Counted from the stretch's first letter, positions 16,706 through 24,783 are shown. The stretch: 64,000 nucleotides of DNA from RYN-230 sp036497945 (GCA_036497945.1 DASXIN010000086.1:7278-71277), one strand, 5' to 3'. The notes: generated from the sequence alone by a model not told the origin. Numbers and translations: made by a program.

Positions 16706-17175
16706 CCCCAACCCGGCTCTGGGTGCTGGCGGTCATCGCGGCCGTCTGTGCGCTGCTGGCCTGGCTGGTGCTCCGCGAGGTGTACTCCTCGCTGCCGCCA
16801 CTGCCCTGGACGGCGGCGGTGGCCATGGTGCTGCTCGGGGTGGCCGAGGCGCTCAGCGGCCGGAACCTGCGGGCCAGGATCCGCGGCGGCCGCGGGCTGA
16901 AGCCGGTCGCCCCGCTGGCCGCGGTCCGGATGGCCGCGCTGGGCAAGGCCAGCTCGCATGCCGCCGCGGTGATCGGCGGCCTGGCCCTCGGGTTCCTCAT
17001 CTACCTGACCAGTTCGCTGAGCAAGTCGGTGCCGCGCAACGACGCGTTCGCGGCCGGCGGCACCGTCCTGGCCGCGATCGTGCTGCTGCTTGGCGCGCTC
17101 TACCTGGAGAACAGCTGCCGGGTGCCGACCGACGACGAGCACGACAACGAGCCAACCGAGACCCGCCGCAGCTAA
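16702..17175 (+). CDS. DUF3180 membrane protein
   Basis: DUF3180 family protein of 157 aa with four hydrophobic segments: about residues 7-23, 31-48, 87-107 and 117-136. It follows folK throughout actinobacteria, for example mycobacterial Rv3605c, and its role is unknown. Start ATG 16702 overlaps the folK stop. It is the last gene of the folate operon, and a converging small gene follows 9 nt later. Confidence 0.85.
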   Translation: MTPTRLWVLAVIAAVCALLAWLVLREVYSSLPPLPWTAAVAMVLLGVAEALSGRNLRARIRGGRGLKPVAPLAAVRMAALGKASSHAAAVIGGLALGFLIYLTSSLSKSVPRNDAFAAGGTVLAAIVLLLGALYLENSCRVPTDDEHDNEPTETRRS

Positions 17176-17184
17176 CCCAGCCGG

Positions 17185-17397
17185 TCAGCAGGACCGGAGG
17201 AACTCCTCGCGGCGGATCGCGTCGCGCAGATCGACCGCGTCCTCGCCGCGGACCAGTACCGGCGGGGAGGTATCCCGGCGCCGCGCATAGACCAGCCCGC
17301 TGATGCCCCGCCAGACATGCCAGTCCGGCAGTTCGGCGCCGTACGGCCACCAGGCCGGCACCCCATCAGCCAGGTCGTCAGCTTCGCTCTCAGCCAT
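17185..17397 (-). CDS. Small hypothetical protein
   Basis: Seventy aa, beginning MAESEADDLADGVPAWW, with several tryptophans and charged residues and no membrane segment. I do not recognise a family. The start at ATG 17397 is supported by a consensus TACAAT -10 box exactly 6 nt upstream. It is divergent from the GntR gene, and the two leaderless promoters face away from each other within 80 bp. This is the kind of small DUF often found beside short GntR regulators, but no function is visible. Confidence 0.6.
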   Translation of the reverse strand: MAESEADDLADGVPAWWPYGAELPDWHVWRGISGLVYARRRDTSPPVLVRGEDAVDLRDAIRREEFLRSC

Positions 17398-17403
17398 GAC
17401 AGC

Positions 17404-17409
17404 ATTGTA
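17404..17409 (-). promoter_or_regulatory. -10 box TACAAT of a leaderless transcript
   Basis: On the minus strand TACAAT ends 6 nt before the ATG at 17397. It is the best match to the -10 consensus in the window. Confidence 0.65.
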
Positions 17410-17463
17410 GAGCATGTAGAGCACTAAGAGCTAGCAGAAGTTTAGACTGCTCGCGGTGGTGCA

Positions 17464-17469
17464 TACCTT
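17464..17469 (+). promoter_or_regulatory. -10 box TACCTT of leaderless gntR transcript
   Basis: TACCTT ends 6 nt before GTG 17476. A TTTAGA hexamer lies 17 nt upstream as a possible -35. Confidence 0.6.
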
Positions 17470-17475
17470 GATCAT

Positions 17476-17742
17476 GTGGGTGTGTCCCCGGTCGATCCGC
17501 TGGCCGCCGACTTCGCGTACGTGCAAGTCGCGGACAATATTCAGGTGCGCATCGAGGCCGGCGAGATCACCCACCGGCTGCCGTCCGAGCGGGACCTGGC
17601 CGAGGAGTACGGCGTCGCCTACCAGACCGTGCGGCACGCCATGAAGCTGCTCCGGGAACGCGGGCTGATCATCACCCGGCAGGGCCGCGGCACGTTCGTC
17701 GCTGGCGCCCGCAGCGTACGCCCCGACGACCCCGAGAACTGA
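17476..17742 (+). CDS. Short GntR-family winged-helix regulator
   Basis: Only 88 aa: a GntR-type DNA-binding domain (QVADNIQVRIEAGEITHRLPSERDLAEEYGVAYQTVRHAMKLLRERG, quoted here only as its span of residues 17-63) with no effector-binding domain. This minimal form is common in actinomycetes. It is followed by RQGRGTFVA, the wing. The GTG start is supported by a leaderless-type -10 box. It converges with the nuoD-like gene 11 bp downstream. Targets unknown; the divergent 70-aa gene is a candidate. Confidence 0.85.
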   Translation: MGVSPVDPLAADFAYVQVADNIQVRIEAGEITHRLPSERDLAEEYGVAYQTVRHAMKLLRERGLIITRQGRGTFVAGARSVRPDDPEN

Positions 17743-17753
17743 CCGTCCGGCCG

Positions 17754-18923
17754 CTAGCGGTCCATGTCGCCCACGACAAAGAACATCGAGCCCAGGATCG
17801 TGGTCAGGTCGGCCACCCGGTGCCCGGGCAGCAGTTCGCCGAGCACCTGCACGTTGCTGAACGACGCGGACCGTACCTTGAGCCGCCACGGCGTCTTCCC
17901 GCCCCGGGAGACCAGGTAGTAACCGCTCAGCCCGAGCGGCCCCTCGGTCCACGTGTACACGTGCCCCTGCGGAATGCGCAGCACCTTGGGGATCCGCGCG
18001 CTGAGCGGGCCCCGGGGCAGGCTGGCCAGCCGGCTGGCGCACACGTCCACCAGGTCCAGCGACACCGCGACCTGATCGAGCAGGCACTCGAACCGGGCCA
18101 GGCAGTCGCCCGCCGCCCGGGTGACCACCCGCAGCGTGTCGGCCAGGTCGGCATACGCGAGGTACGGCTCGTCCCGGCGCAGGTCGAAATCCACCCCGCT
18201 GGCCCGGGCCGCGGGCCCGCTGACCCCGTACTGCCGCACCTGCCCGGCGGACAGCACGCCGACCCCGGCGGCCCGGCTGCGGAACGCCGGGCTGCCGGCC
18301 ACCACCGCCCCGATCCGCGGCAGGTCGGCGCGCACCGCGGCGGCGGCCCCGCCGACCCGGCCGAGCCAGCCCGCGGGCAGTTCCTCCTTCAGCCCGCCGA
18401 CCCGGTTGAACATGTAGTGCATCCGGCCCCCGGAGATCTCCTCCATGACCGCGAGCAGCCGCTCCCGGGCCTGCCGGGCCGCCCCGGCCGACCCCACCCC
18501 GGCCGCACCCGCCACCTCCGGCGGGTAGGAGCCGAGGAACGCCAGGTGGCTGAGCACCCGGTTGAGCTCGGCCAGCAGCGTCCGGGCCCACACCCCGCGC
18601 GGCGGCACCTCGATCCCGGCCAGCCGCTCCGCGGCCAGCACCACGCCGAGTTCGCTGGCGAACGCGCCCAGCCAGTCGTGCCGGTTGGCCAGCACGATGA
18701 TCTGCCGGTAGTCCCTGGCCTCGAACAGCTTCTCGGCGCCGCGGTGCACGTACCCGATCACCGGTTCGGCCGACACCACCCGGTCGCCGTCCAGCACCAG
18801 CCGGAGCCGGAGCAGGCCGTGCCCGGACGGGTGCCCGGCGCCGAGGTTGAGCACCAGCTCGGTGCCGGGTGCCGCCCATCCGCTGGTGACCGCCTGCACC
18901 TGCCGCTGCGCTGCCGCGCTCAT
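17754..18923 (-). CDS. Orphan NuoD-like (NADH-quinone oxidoreductase 49-kDa subunit) protein
   Basis: The 389-aa protein aligns along the NuoD/NDUFS2 family. Seen directly: HPSGHG at 31-36 (the quinone-site histidine region), GYVHRGAEKL at 57-66, ISGGRMHYMFNRVGG in the middle, and a C-terminus reaching SMFFVVGDMDR. No other nuo genes are near. The Tyr that binds quinone in ordinary NuoD (in RxDY) is a Trp here (RHDWLGAF, W84), so normal quinone chemistry is doubtful. Its ATG overlaps the TGA of an NDUFAF7-type methyltransferase gene (ATGA). It could be a NuoD2 used in another complex or a dedicated methylation substrate. Confidence 0.85.
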   Translation of the reverse strand: MSAAAQRQVQAVTSGWAAPGTELVLNLGAGHPSGHGLLRLRLVLDGDRVVSAEPVIGYVHRGAEKLFEARDYRQIIVLANRHDWLGAFASELGVVLAAERLAGIEVPPRGVWARTLLAELNRVLSHLAFLGSYPPEVAGAAGVGSAGAARQARERLLAVMEEISGGRMHYMFNRVGGLKEELPAGWLGRVGGAAAAVRADLPRIGAVVAGSPAFRSRAAGVGVLSAGQVRQYGVSGPAARASGVDFDLRRDEPYLAYADLADTLRVVTRAAGDCLARFECLLDQVAVSLDLVDVCASRLASLPRGPLSARIPKVLRIPQGHVYTWTEGPLGLSGYYLVSRGGKTPWRLKVRSASFSNVQVLGELLPGHRVADLTTILGSMFFVVGDMDR

Positions 18924-19978
18924 CGGCTCAGCTCCGGCACCAGCTCCGGACCTTCCTGCCCAACGCCGGCTGGTGGCCGGTCCAGACCAGCCAGCGACTC
19001 GGGCACCGGCAGGCCAACCGCCTGAACCAGCCAGCTGAACCCGCCCAGACCCGCGGCATCGGTCAGCTCGGCCTCCTCGGCCGCCCGGCACAGCGCGGCC
19101 AGATACCCGGCCGGATCGCGGTCCGCCTGGCGCAACGCCGGCCGCCGCCCGGTCAGCCCGAGCGCCCGGAGCGCCGCCCGCTGGGTGGTGAGCAGCGTCC
19201 CGGTCGCCCCGGCCGCCACTCCGGCGGCGGCGCACGCGTCGATGGCGACGTGCGCGGTGATGTCCCGGGAGCCGTCCGGGATCGGCCGCACCGGCCGGCC
19301 GTCGCGGAAACCGGCCATCGTCCCGGCCACTGGGCGGCTGGCCCGCCGATGGCCGTAATCGGCGGCCAGGGCCACCCCGCGGTCCAGCCGGCCGATCACC
19401 TCGGCCCACGCCGCGCAGCGCGGCCGTCCCAGCTCGGCCCGGTCGCCGGCCCGGTGCAGTGGCCACCACCGGCGCAGCCAGGCCAGGTCGGCCGGGCTCA
19501 CCGCGGGCCCGTTGCGCTCCGCCCCGGTCGCGGTGTCCACCAGCACGATCCGTGGCCCGTCCGCGGTCAGTTCGGCCACGTCGAGCGGCACGTTGTCCAG
19601 CCACTCGCTGGCGATGACCAGCCCGGTGATCCGGGATGGCAGGACCGGCGCCCAGCGGATCCGCTCGTCCAGCCCGGGCGGCCGCGGCGCTAGCTCGGCC
19701 GCGTGCGGGACCAGCCGTCCGGCCAGCGGCGGCCCGGCTGCGGCCAGCAGCTGGCTGAGCAGTTCGCCCTGCCCAGCGCCGACATCCACCACATCCAGCC
19801 GGGCCGGCTGGCCGAGCGCCGCGTCAACCTGGCGGAGCAGGGCCAGCACCGCCGCGGCGTACCGCGGGGAGGTGTGCACCGAGGTGCGGAAGTGCGCGGC
19901 CGGGCGCTCACCCCGGGCGTAGAAGCCGCCCGGCTCGTACAGCGCCGCCTGCATGGCCTCCTGCCAGGTCGTCCACAC
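18920..19978 (-). CDS. NDUFAF7/MidA-type SAM-dependent methyltransferase (DUF185)
   Basis: The protein has 352 aa. The opening WQEAMQAALYEPGGFYARG and FRTSVHTSP are characteristic of the DUF185/NDUFAF7 family. The SAM loop is DVVDVGAGQGELL near residue 80, and IASEWLDNVPLD matches the family's NE(F/W)xDxLP segment. In mitochondria NDUFAF7 dimethylates an arginine of NDUFS2, the NuoD homologue. Here the gene is translationally coupled to a NuoD-like gene, which is strong context for the same reaction. GTG 19978 was chosen to keep the conserved WQEAM start; ATG 19954 is possible. Confidence 0.85.
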   Translation of the reverse strand: MWTTWQEAMQAALYEPGGFYARGERPAAHFRTSVHTSPRYAAAVLALLRQVDAALGQPARLDVVDVGAGQGELLSQLLAAAGPPLAGRLVPHAAELAPRPPGLDERIRWAPVLPSRITGLVIASEWLDNVPLDVAELTADGPRIVLVDTATGAERNGPAVSPADLAWLRRWWPLHRAGDRAELGRPRCAAWAEVIGRLDRGVALAADYGHRRASRPVAGTMAGFRDGRPVRPIPDGSRDITAHVAIDACAAAGVAAGATGTLLTTQRAALRALGLTGRRPALRQADRDPAGYLAALCRAAEEAELTDAAGLGGFSWLVQAVGLPVPESLAGLDRPPAGVGQEGPELVPELSR

Positions 19979-20011
19979 CCAGGAGACTCTAGTGCCGCCG
20001 GACGGGGGGTG

Positions 20012-20089
20012 GGTGCCGCGCGGCGGGAGGGGCGGTGCCACGTGGTGGGAGAGCCGGTGCCGCGCGGCGGGAGAGCCGGTGCCGCGCGC
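20012..20089. repeat. 22-bp tandem repeat, 3.5 units, each with a palindrome
   Basis: Units begin at 20012, 20034, 20056 and 20078 (partial). Each carries a 10-bp palindrome: GCCGCGCGGC in units 1 and 3, GCCACGTGGT in unit 2, where two symmetric changes preserve the pairing. The array is between the divergent methyltransferase and DUF2520 genes, where an operator or transcript hairpin would act. Confidence 0.75.
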
Positions 20090-20182
20090 TCCCCGCAGGC
20101 GGGCGGTCCGCCAGGTCGGCACGGTTATGCTGATCACTGCCGTTCGGTACCCACCCCGGACGCCAGCGAGAGGACGGAGGCA

Positions 20183-21079
20183 ATGGCGGATCAAGCCAGC
20201 CTGCTCCCGGCCCGGCTCAAGGCCGGTGTGATCGGGACCGGCCGGGTGGGCGCCGTGCTGGGGGCCGCTCTGGCCCGGGCCGGCCACCAGGTGGTCGCGG
20301 TGTCCGCGGTGTCGCAGCGATCGCGCGCCGCCGCGCAGCGGATGCTGCCCGGTGTGCCGGTCAAACCGCCCCCTGAGGTGCTGGCCGCCGCTGACCTGGT
20401 CCTGCTCACCGTGCCCGACGACGTGCTGCCCGGCCTGGTGTCCGGGCTGGCCAGCACCGGCGCGCCGGTGGCCGGCCGGCTCCTCGCGCACACCAGCGGC
20501 CGCCACGGCGCGGCGGTGCTGGAGCCCGCCACCCGGCAGGGCGCGCTGCCGATGGCCCTGCACCCAGTGATGACGTTCACCGGGCGGCCGGACGACCTGG
20601 ACCGGCTGGCCGGCATCAGCTTCGGGGTGACCGCGCCCGAGCCCGTGCTGCCCGCGGCCGAGGCCCTGGTCATCGAGATGGGCGGCGAGCCGGTCGTCAT
20701 CGACGAAGCGAACCGGGCGCTGTACCACGCCGGGCTGGCCAGCGCGGCCAACCACCTGGTCGCGCTGGTCGCCCAGTCCGCCGATCTGCTCCGCGCGGCC
20801 GGGGTGGCCGACCCGTCCCGGATGCTCGCGCCGCTGCTGTCCGCCGCCCTGGACAACGCGCTGCGGCTGGGCGACGCCGGACTCACCGGGCCGGTGGCCC
20901 GCGGCGACGCGGACACCGTGGCCGGGCACATCGCCGCGCTCCGGGACACCTCCCCGGAGGCGCTGCGCGCCTACCTGGCGCTAGCCCGGCTGACCGCCGA
21001 CAGGGCGCTCGCCGCCGGCATCCTCAGCGCCCCCGATGCCCAACGCCTGCTGGACGTGCTGTCCGGGGCCCCGCGATGA
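20183..21079 (+). CDS. DUF2520 Rossmann-fold protein
   Basis: This 298-aa protein has an NAD(P)-binding N-terminus (AGVIGTGRVGAVLGAALARAGH, about residues 14-35), then a helical C-terminal part with the conserved ALHPVMTFTG segment. Its architecture resembles ketopantoate reductase or pyrroline-5-carboxylate reductase. It precedes panC in actinobacteria (mycobacterial Rv3603c), so a role in the pantothenate route, perhaps ketopantoate reduction, is a reasonable inference and not proven. RBS AGGACGGAGG precedes ATG 20183. Its stop overlaps the panC start. Confidence 0.85.
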   Translation: MADQASLLPARLKAGVIGTGRVGAVLGAALARAGHQVVAVSAVSQRSRAAAQRMLPGVPVKPPPEVLAAADLVLLTVPDDVLPGLVSGLASTGAPVAGRLLAHTSGRHGAAVLEPATRQGALPMALHPVMTFTGRPDDLDRLAGISFGVTAPEPVLPAAEALVIEMGGEPVVIDEANRALYHAGLASAANHLVALVAQSADLLRAAGVADPSRMLAPLLSAALDNALRLGDAGLTGPVARGDADTVAGHIAALRDTSPEALRAYLALARLTADRALAAGILSAPDAQRLLDVLSGAPR

Positions 21080-21939
21080 TGCCCGTGGTGGCCCGAACCA
21101 GGCTCGGCCTGGACGCGGCCCGGCGGTCGCTGAGCTGCCCAGTCGTCCTGGTGCCCACCATGGGGGCGCTGCACCACGGGCACCGGGTGCTGCTCCGCCG
21201 GGCCCGCGACCTGGCCGGGCCGGACGGCAGCGTGCTGGTCTCCATCTTCGTCAACCCGCTGCAGTTCGGCGCGGGTGAGGATCTCGGCCGCTACCCGCGC
21301 ACCCTGGACGACGACGTGCGGGTCTGCGCCGAGGAGCGCGCCGACGTGGTGTTCGCGCCGGACAGCAGCGTGATGTACCCGCGGCCGCAGCTCATCACGG
21401 TGGACCCCGGGCCGCTGGGGCAGCGGCTGGAAGGCGCGTCGCGGCCCGGTCACTTCACCGGCGTGCTGACCGTGGTACTCAAGCTGTTCCAGCTCACCGC
21501 GCCGGACGTGGCGGTGTTCGGCGAGAAGGACGCGCAGCAACTGGCGCTGATCCGGCAGATGTCGGCCGACCTCGAACTCGGCGTGGAGATCACCGGGGTG
21601 CCCACCGTACGGGACGACGACGGGCTGGCCATCTCCAGCCGGAACCGGTTCCTGTCCGGGCCGGAGCGGCGCACCGCGCTGCTGATCCCGGCCGCGCTGC
21701 GCGCCGGGCGGGAGGCGGCGCCCGGCGGCCTGGGGGCGGTGCTCAAGGCGGCCGGCGACGTGCTCGGCCAGCCCACCGCCCCGCCGCTGCGGCTGGACTA
21801 TCTGGTGCTGGCCGACCAGGAGTCGTTCCAGCCGGTGGCGGAGGACTTCACCGGCGCTGCCCGGCTGCTGGTCGCCGCGCGGGTCGGGGCGACCCGGCTG
21901 ATCGACAACACCCCGCTGCGCCTCGGTGTCGCGGGCTAA
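21076..21939 (+). CDS. panC: Pantothenate synthetase
   Basis: PanC, 287 aa, joins pantoate and beta-alanine using ATP. It shows VPTMGALHHGHRVLLRRA (the HxGH nucleotidyl-transferase motif), VSIFVNPLQFG, HFTGVLTVVLKLF, FGEKDAQQLALIRQM and ISSRNRFL (KMSKS-equivalent region). ATG 21076 overlaps the DUF2520 stop. In related genomes panD follows panC; here coaX follows instead after 18 nt. Confidence 0.96.
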   Translation: MMPVVARTRLGLDAARRSLSCPVVLVPTMGALHHGHRVLLRRARDLAGPDGSVLVSIFVNPLQFGAGEDLGRYPRTLDDDVRVCAEERADVVFAPDSSVMYPRPQLITVDPGPLGQRLEGASRPGHFTGVLTVVLKLFQLTAPDVAVFGEKDAQQLALIRQMSADLELGVEITGVPTVRDDDGLAISSRNRFLSGPERRTALLIPAALRAGREAAPGGLGAVLKAAGDVLGQPTAPPLRLDYLVLADQESFQPVAEDFTGAARLLVAARVGATRLIDNTPLRLGVAG

Positions 21940-21957
21940 CAACCGCCAGGAGTGGCT

Positions 21958-22794
21958 TTGCTGCTGACCATCGATGTCGGGAACACCAACACGGTGCTGG
22001 GCATCTTCGACGGTGACGAGATCGTCGAGCACTGGCGGATCGCCACCGACCCGGTCCGCACCGCCGACGAGATCGCCGTCGTGCTGCAGGGCCTGATCGG
22101 CCACAGCTCGCTGGTCAAGGACCCGGACGTGAGCGGGATCGCGTTGTGTTCGACGGTGCCGTCGGTGCTGCACGAGATGCGCGAGATGTTCCGCCGCTAC
22201 TACGCCGACGTGCCCGCGCTGATCGTGGAGCCCGGCGTGCGCACCGGGGTGTCGGTCCGGATGGACAACCCGAAGGAAGTTGGCAGTGACCGGATCATGA
22301 ACACGGTGGCCGCGGCCCACCTGTTCGGCGGGCCGGCCGTGGTGGTCGACTTCGGCACCTCGACCAACTTCGACGCGGTCAGCGAGCGGGGCGAGTTCGT
22401 CGGCGGGGCGCTCGCCCCCGGCATCGAGATATCCGTGGACGCGCTGACCCGGCGGGCCGCCCAGCTGCTCAAGGTCGAGCTGACCCGGCCGCAGCACGTC
22501 ATCGGCAAGAACACCGTCGAGGCGCTGCAGTCCGGGATCATCTACGGGTTCGCCGGGCAGGTCGAGGGCATCGCCCGGCGGATGGCCGCCGAACTGGCCC
22601 CGGACGATCCCGAGTCGGTGACGATCATCGCCACCGGCGGCCTGGCCTCGCTGGTCATCGACGAGGTGAGCATCATCGACGCGCACGAGCCGTGGCTCAC
22701 CCTGATCGGGCTGCGGCTGGTGTTCGAGCGCAACCTCAGCTCGTGGCCGGGGGCTGCCCGGGGCGTTCCAGATAGGTCCGGTCCGGCCGGGTGA
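21958..22794 (+). CDS. coaX: Type III pantothenate kinase
   Basis: CoaX, 278 aa, makes 4'-phosphopantothenate, the first committed step to CoA. Its ASKHA-fold motifs are DVGNTNTVLG at the N-terminus, the GSDRIMN segment near residue 110, VVDFGTSTNFDAV and GGALAPGI. The start is taken as TTG 21958: AGGAG lies 5 nt upstream and the product then begins LLTIDVGNT as in homologues; GTG 21952 would sit inside that ribosome site. Its 3' end overlaps the converging GNAT gene by 59 bp. Confidence 0.94.
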   Translation: MLLTIDVGNTNTVLGIFDGDEIVEHWRIATDPVRTADEIAVVLQGLIGHSSLVKDPDVSGIALCSTVPSVLHEMREMFRRYYADVPALIVEPGVRTGVSVRMDNPKEVGSDRIMNTVAAAHLFGGPAVVVDFGTSTNFDAVSERGEFVGGALAPGIEISVDALTRRAAQLLKVELTRPQHVIGKNTVEALQSGIIYGFAGQVEGIARRMAAELAPDDPESVTIIATGGLASLVIDEVSIIDAHEPWLTLIGLRLVFERNLSSWPGAARGVPDRSGPAG

Positions 22795-23173
22795 AGCCGA
22801 ACCGCTCGTAGAGCCCGTGCGCGTCCGCCGTGTGCAGCGTCCAGCGGAACGTGGCGCCCGGGCCGCGGTCGATCATCGTGGCGACCAGTTCGACGCCGAG
22901 GCCGTGGCCGCGGTGCTCCTTGTCGATGAAGACGTCGGCCAGGTAGGCGAAGCCGGCTCCGTCCGAGACGGCCCGGGCGAAGCCGACCATCGCGCCGGTG
23001 CCGGCCTGGTACACGCCGACCACCCGCCAGGCGGTGTCCAGTTGCTGCTCGACCACGCTGCGGGTGCGCCACCGGCCCCAGTACGCCTCCTGGGACAGGA
23101 ATGTCCACAGCACGTCCCGGTCCACCCGGCTCCGGTCGTCGTCCAGTTCGTACTGCCCTACGGTGATCTGCAC
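22736..23173 (-). CDS. GNAT-family N-acetyltransferase
   Basis: This GNAT protein of 145 aa has the acetyl-CoA loop DKEHRGHGLGVELV near residue 84 (R/QxxGxG/A), preceded by the YLADVFI strand, and a GLYERFGF C-terminal segment. Substrate unknown. GTG 23173 has no ribosome site but has TACAGT 7 nt upstream. The 3' ends of this gene and coaX overlap by 59 bp on opposite strands. Confidence 0.85.
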   Translation of the reverse strand: MQITVGQYELDDDRSRVDRDVLWTFLSQEAYWGRWRTRSVVEQQLDTAWRVVGVYQAGTGAMVGFARAVSDGAGFAYLADVFIDKEHRGHGLGVELVATMIDRGPGATFRWTLHTADAHGLYERFGFTRPDRTYLERPGQPPATS

Positions 23174-23180
23174 GCCTTGG

Positions 23181-23186
23181 ACTGTA
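23181..23186 (-). promoter_or_regulatory. -10 box TACAGT of a leaderless transcript
   Basis: Minus-strand TACAGT ends 7 nt before the GTG of the GNAT gene (23173). Confidence 0.5.
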
Positions 23187-23201
23187 TCCGGGGGTCCGGG
23201 G

Positions 23202-23277
23202 TTGACCGTGGCGGCTTGCCGCCGCTCGGCGCGGAGCGGCGATCGGGGGGTCCGGGGGGTCGTCCCCCCGGACTAAC
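23202..23277 (-). repeat. REP-like palindromic element, copy D (best complete copy)
   Basis: About 76 bp with three palindromes. On the plus strand these are, in order: GGCGGC/GCCGCC around TT; a GCCGCTC/GAGCGGC hairpin; and a perfect stem with 10-bp arms GTCCGGGGGG and CCCCCCGGAC around TCGT at 23250-23273. It occupies the gap between the divergent GNAT and lysS genes. Related copies lie at 1400, 6715, 8692, 28654 and 53426. Confidence 0.88.
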
Positions 23278-23291
23278 AGAGCCCGCCCCGG

Positions 23292-23297
23292 TAGCCT
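23292..23297 (+). promoter_or_regulatory. -10 box TAGCCT of a leaderless lysS transcript
   Basis: TAGCCT ends 7 nt before GTG 23305. The -35 region would fall in the right end of REP-like copy D. Confidence 0.55.
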
Positions 23298-23304
23298 CGA
23301 CCGG

Positions 23305-24783
23305 GTGGACGACGATCACGTGCCGGAGCAGATGAAGGTCCGGCTGGACAAGCGCCAGCGGCTGCTCGACTCCGGGGTGGACCCCTATCCGGTCGGCTTT
23401 CCGCGCACCGACACCATCGCCGCGGTGCGCGCCCGCTACCCGGACCTGGCCCCGGACGCCCACACCGGAGACAAGGTCGGCGTCACCGGGCGGGTGATGC
23501 TGTCCCGCATCGGCGGCAAGCTGAGCTTCGCGACCATCCGGGACGGCACCGGCGATATCCAGGTGATGGTGTCGCTGGACCGGGTCGGCCCGGACGCGCT
23601 GGCCGCCTGGAAGCGGGACGTCGACCTGGGCGATCACGTCGGGGTGGAAGGCGAAGTCATCTCGTCCCGCCGCGGCGAGCTGTCCATCCTGGCCGACCGC
23701 TACGCGATAACCGCCAAGGGCTTGCGCCCGCTGCCGGAAAAGCACCGGGGGCTGAGCGACGTCGAAGAACGCGTGCGCCGGCGTTATGTAGATCTCATCG
23801 TCAACCCGGAGGGACGCCGGCTGGCGGAGCTGCGCGGCGCGGTGCTGGCCTCGTTCCGGCAGGGCCTGAACGCGCGCGGCTTCCTCGAGGTGGAGACGCC
23901 GGTGCTGCAGACGGTGCACGGTGGCGCCAACGCCCGCCCGTTCCGCACCCACATCAACGCCTACGACCTGGACCTCTACCTGCGGATCGCGCTGGAACTG
24001 TACCTCAAGCGGCTGATCGTGGGCGGCATCGAGAAGGTCTACGAGATCGGCCGCATCTTCCGCAACGAGGGCGTGGACGCGACGCACAACCCCGAGTTCA
24101 CCATGCTCGAGGCGTACGAGGCCTACGGCGACTACAACTCGATCGGCACGCTGACCCGCGAGCTGATCCAGGCCGCGGCCGAGGCGGCGTTCGGCGCCCA
24201 GGTGGCCCGCCGCGGCGGCCAGGAGTATGACCTCAGCGGCGAATGGCCGTCGGTGCCGGTGTACGGCGCGATCTCGGCCGCGCTCGGCCAGGAGATCGAC
24301 CCGGGCACCAGCGAGCAGCGGCTGCGCGAGCTGTGCGCCCAGGCCGGGGTGCCCACCGAGCCGGGCTGGGGGCACGGCCAGATCGTGCTGGAGATGTACG
24401 AGCGCCTGGTCGAGGAGCGGACCGTCGAGCCCACGTTCTACCGCGACTTCCCGGTCGAGGTGTCCCCGCTGACCCGGGCGCACCGGACCGACCCGCGGCT
24501 GGCCGAACGGTGGGACCTGGTCGCGTTCGGCACCGAGATCGGCACCGGCTATTCCGAGCTGGTCGACCCGGTCGAGGAGCGGCGGCGGCTCACCGCCCAG
24601 TCGCTGCTGGCGGCCGGCGGTGACCCAGAGGCCATGCAACTGGACGAGGACTTCCTGCAGGCCCTGGAGTACGGGATGCCGCCCACCGGGGGCGTCGGCG
24701 TGGGCATCGACCGGGTGCTGATCATGCTGACCGGCGAGAGCATCCGGGAAACCACGCTGTTCCCCCTGGTCCGCCCCCAGTAG
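23305..24783 (+). CDS. lysS: Lysyl-tRNA synthetase, class II
   Basis: LysRS, 492 aa, charges tRNA-Lys. It has an N-terminal OB-fold (VGVTGRVMLSRIGGKLSF), motif 1 region (GFLEVETPVL), motif 2 (RIFRNEGVDATHNPEFTMLE) and motif 3 (GVGIGIDRVLIML-type GVGVGIDRVLIML near the C-terminus). Length is that of an ordinary LysRS, with no MprF-like domain attached. The leaderless-type promoter supports GTG 23305. The coaX-lysS-lsr2-clpC order matches other actinobacteria. Confidence 0.97.
   Translation: MDDDHVPEQMKVRLDKRQRLLDSGVDPYPVGFPRTDTIAAVRARYPDLAPDAHTGDKVGVTGRVMLSRIGGKLSFATIRDGTGDIQVMVSLDRVGPDALAAWKRDVDLGDHVGVEGEVISSRRGELSILADRYAITAKGLRPLPEKHRGLSDVEERVRRRYVDLIVNPEGRRLAELRGAVLASFRQGLNARGFLEVETPVLQTVHGGANARPFRTHINAYDLDLYLRIALELYLKRLIVGGIEKVYEIGRIFRNEGVDATHNPEFTMLEAYEAYGDYNSIGTLTRELIQAAAEAAFGAQVARRGGQEYDLSGEWPSVPVYGAISAALGQEIDPGTSEQRLRELCAQAGVPTEPGWGHGQIVLEMYERLVEERTVEPTFYRDFPVEVSPLTRAHRTDPRLAERWDLVAFGTEIGTGYSELVDPVEERRRLTAQSLLAAGGDPEAMQLDEDFLQALEYGMPPTGGVGVGIDRVLIMLTGESIRETTLFPLVRPQ

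Noticed and set aside
18920..20929. Very long minus-strand reading frame over the methyltransferase and DUF2520
   Set aside because: Only the part from about 19978 down resembles protein; the remainder is antisense to the DUF2520 gene, a common high-GC shadow.
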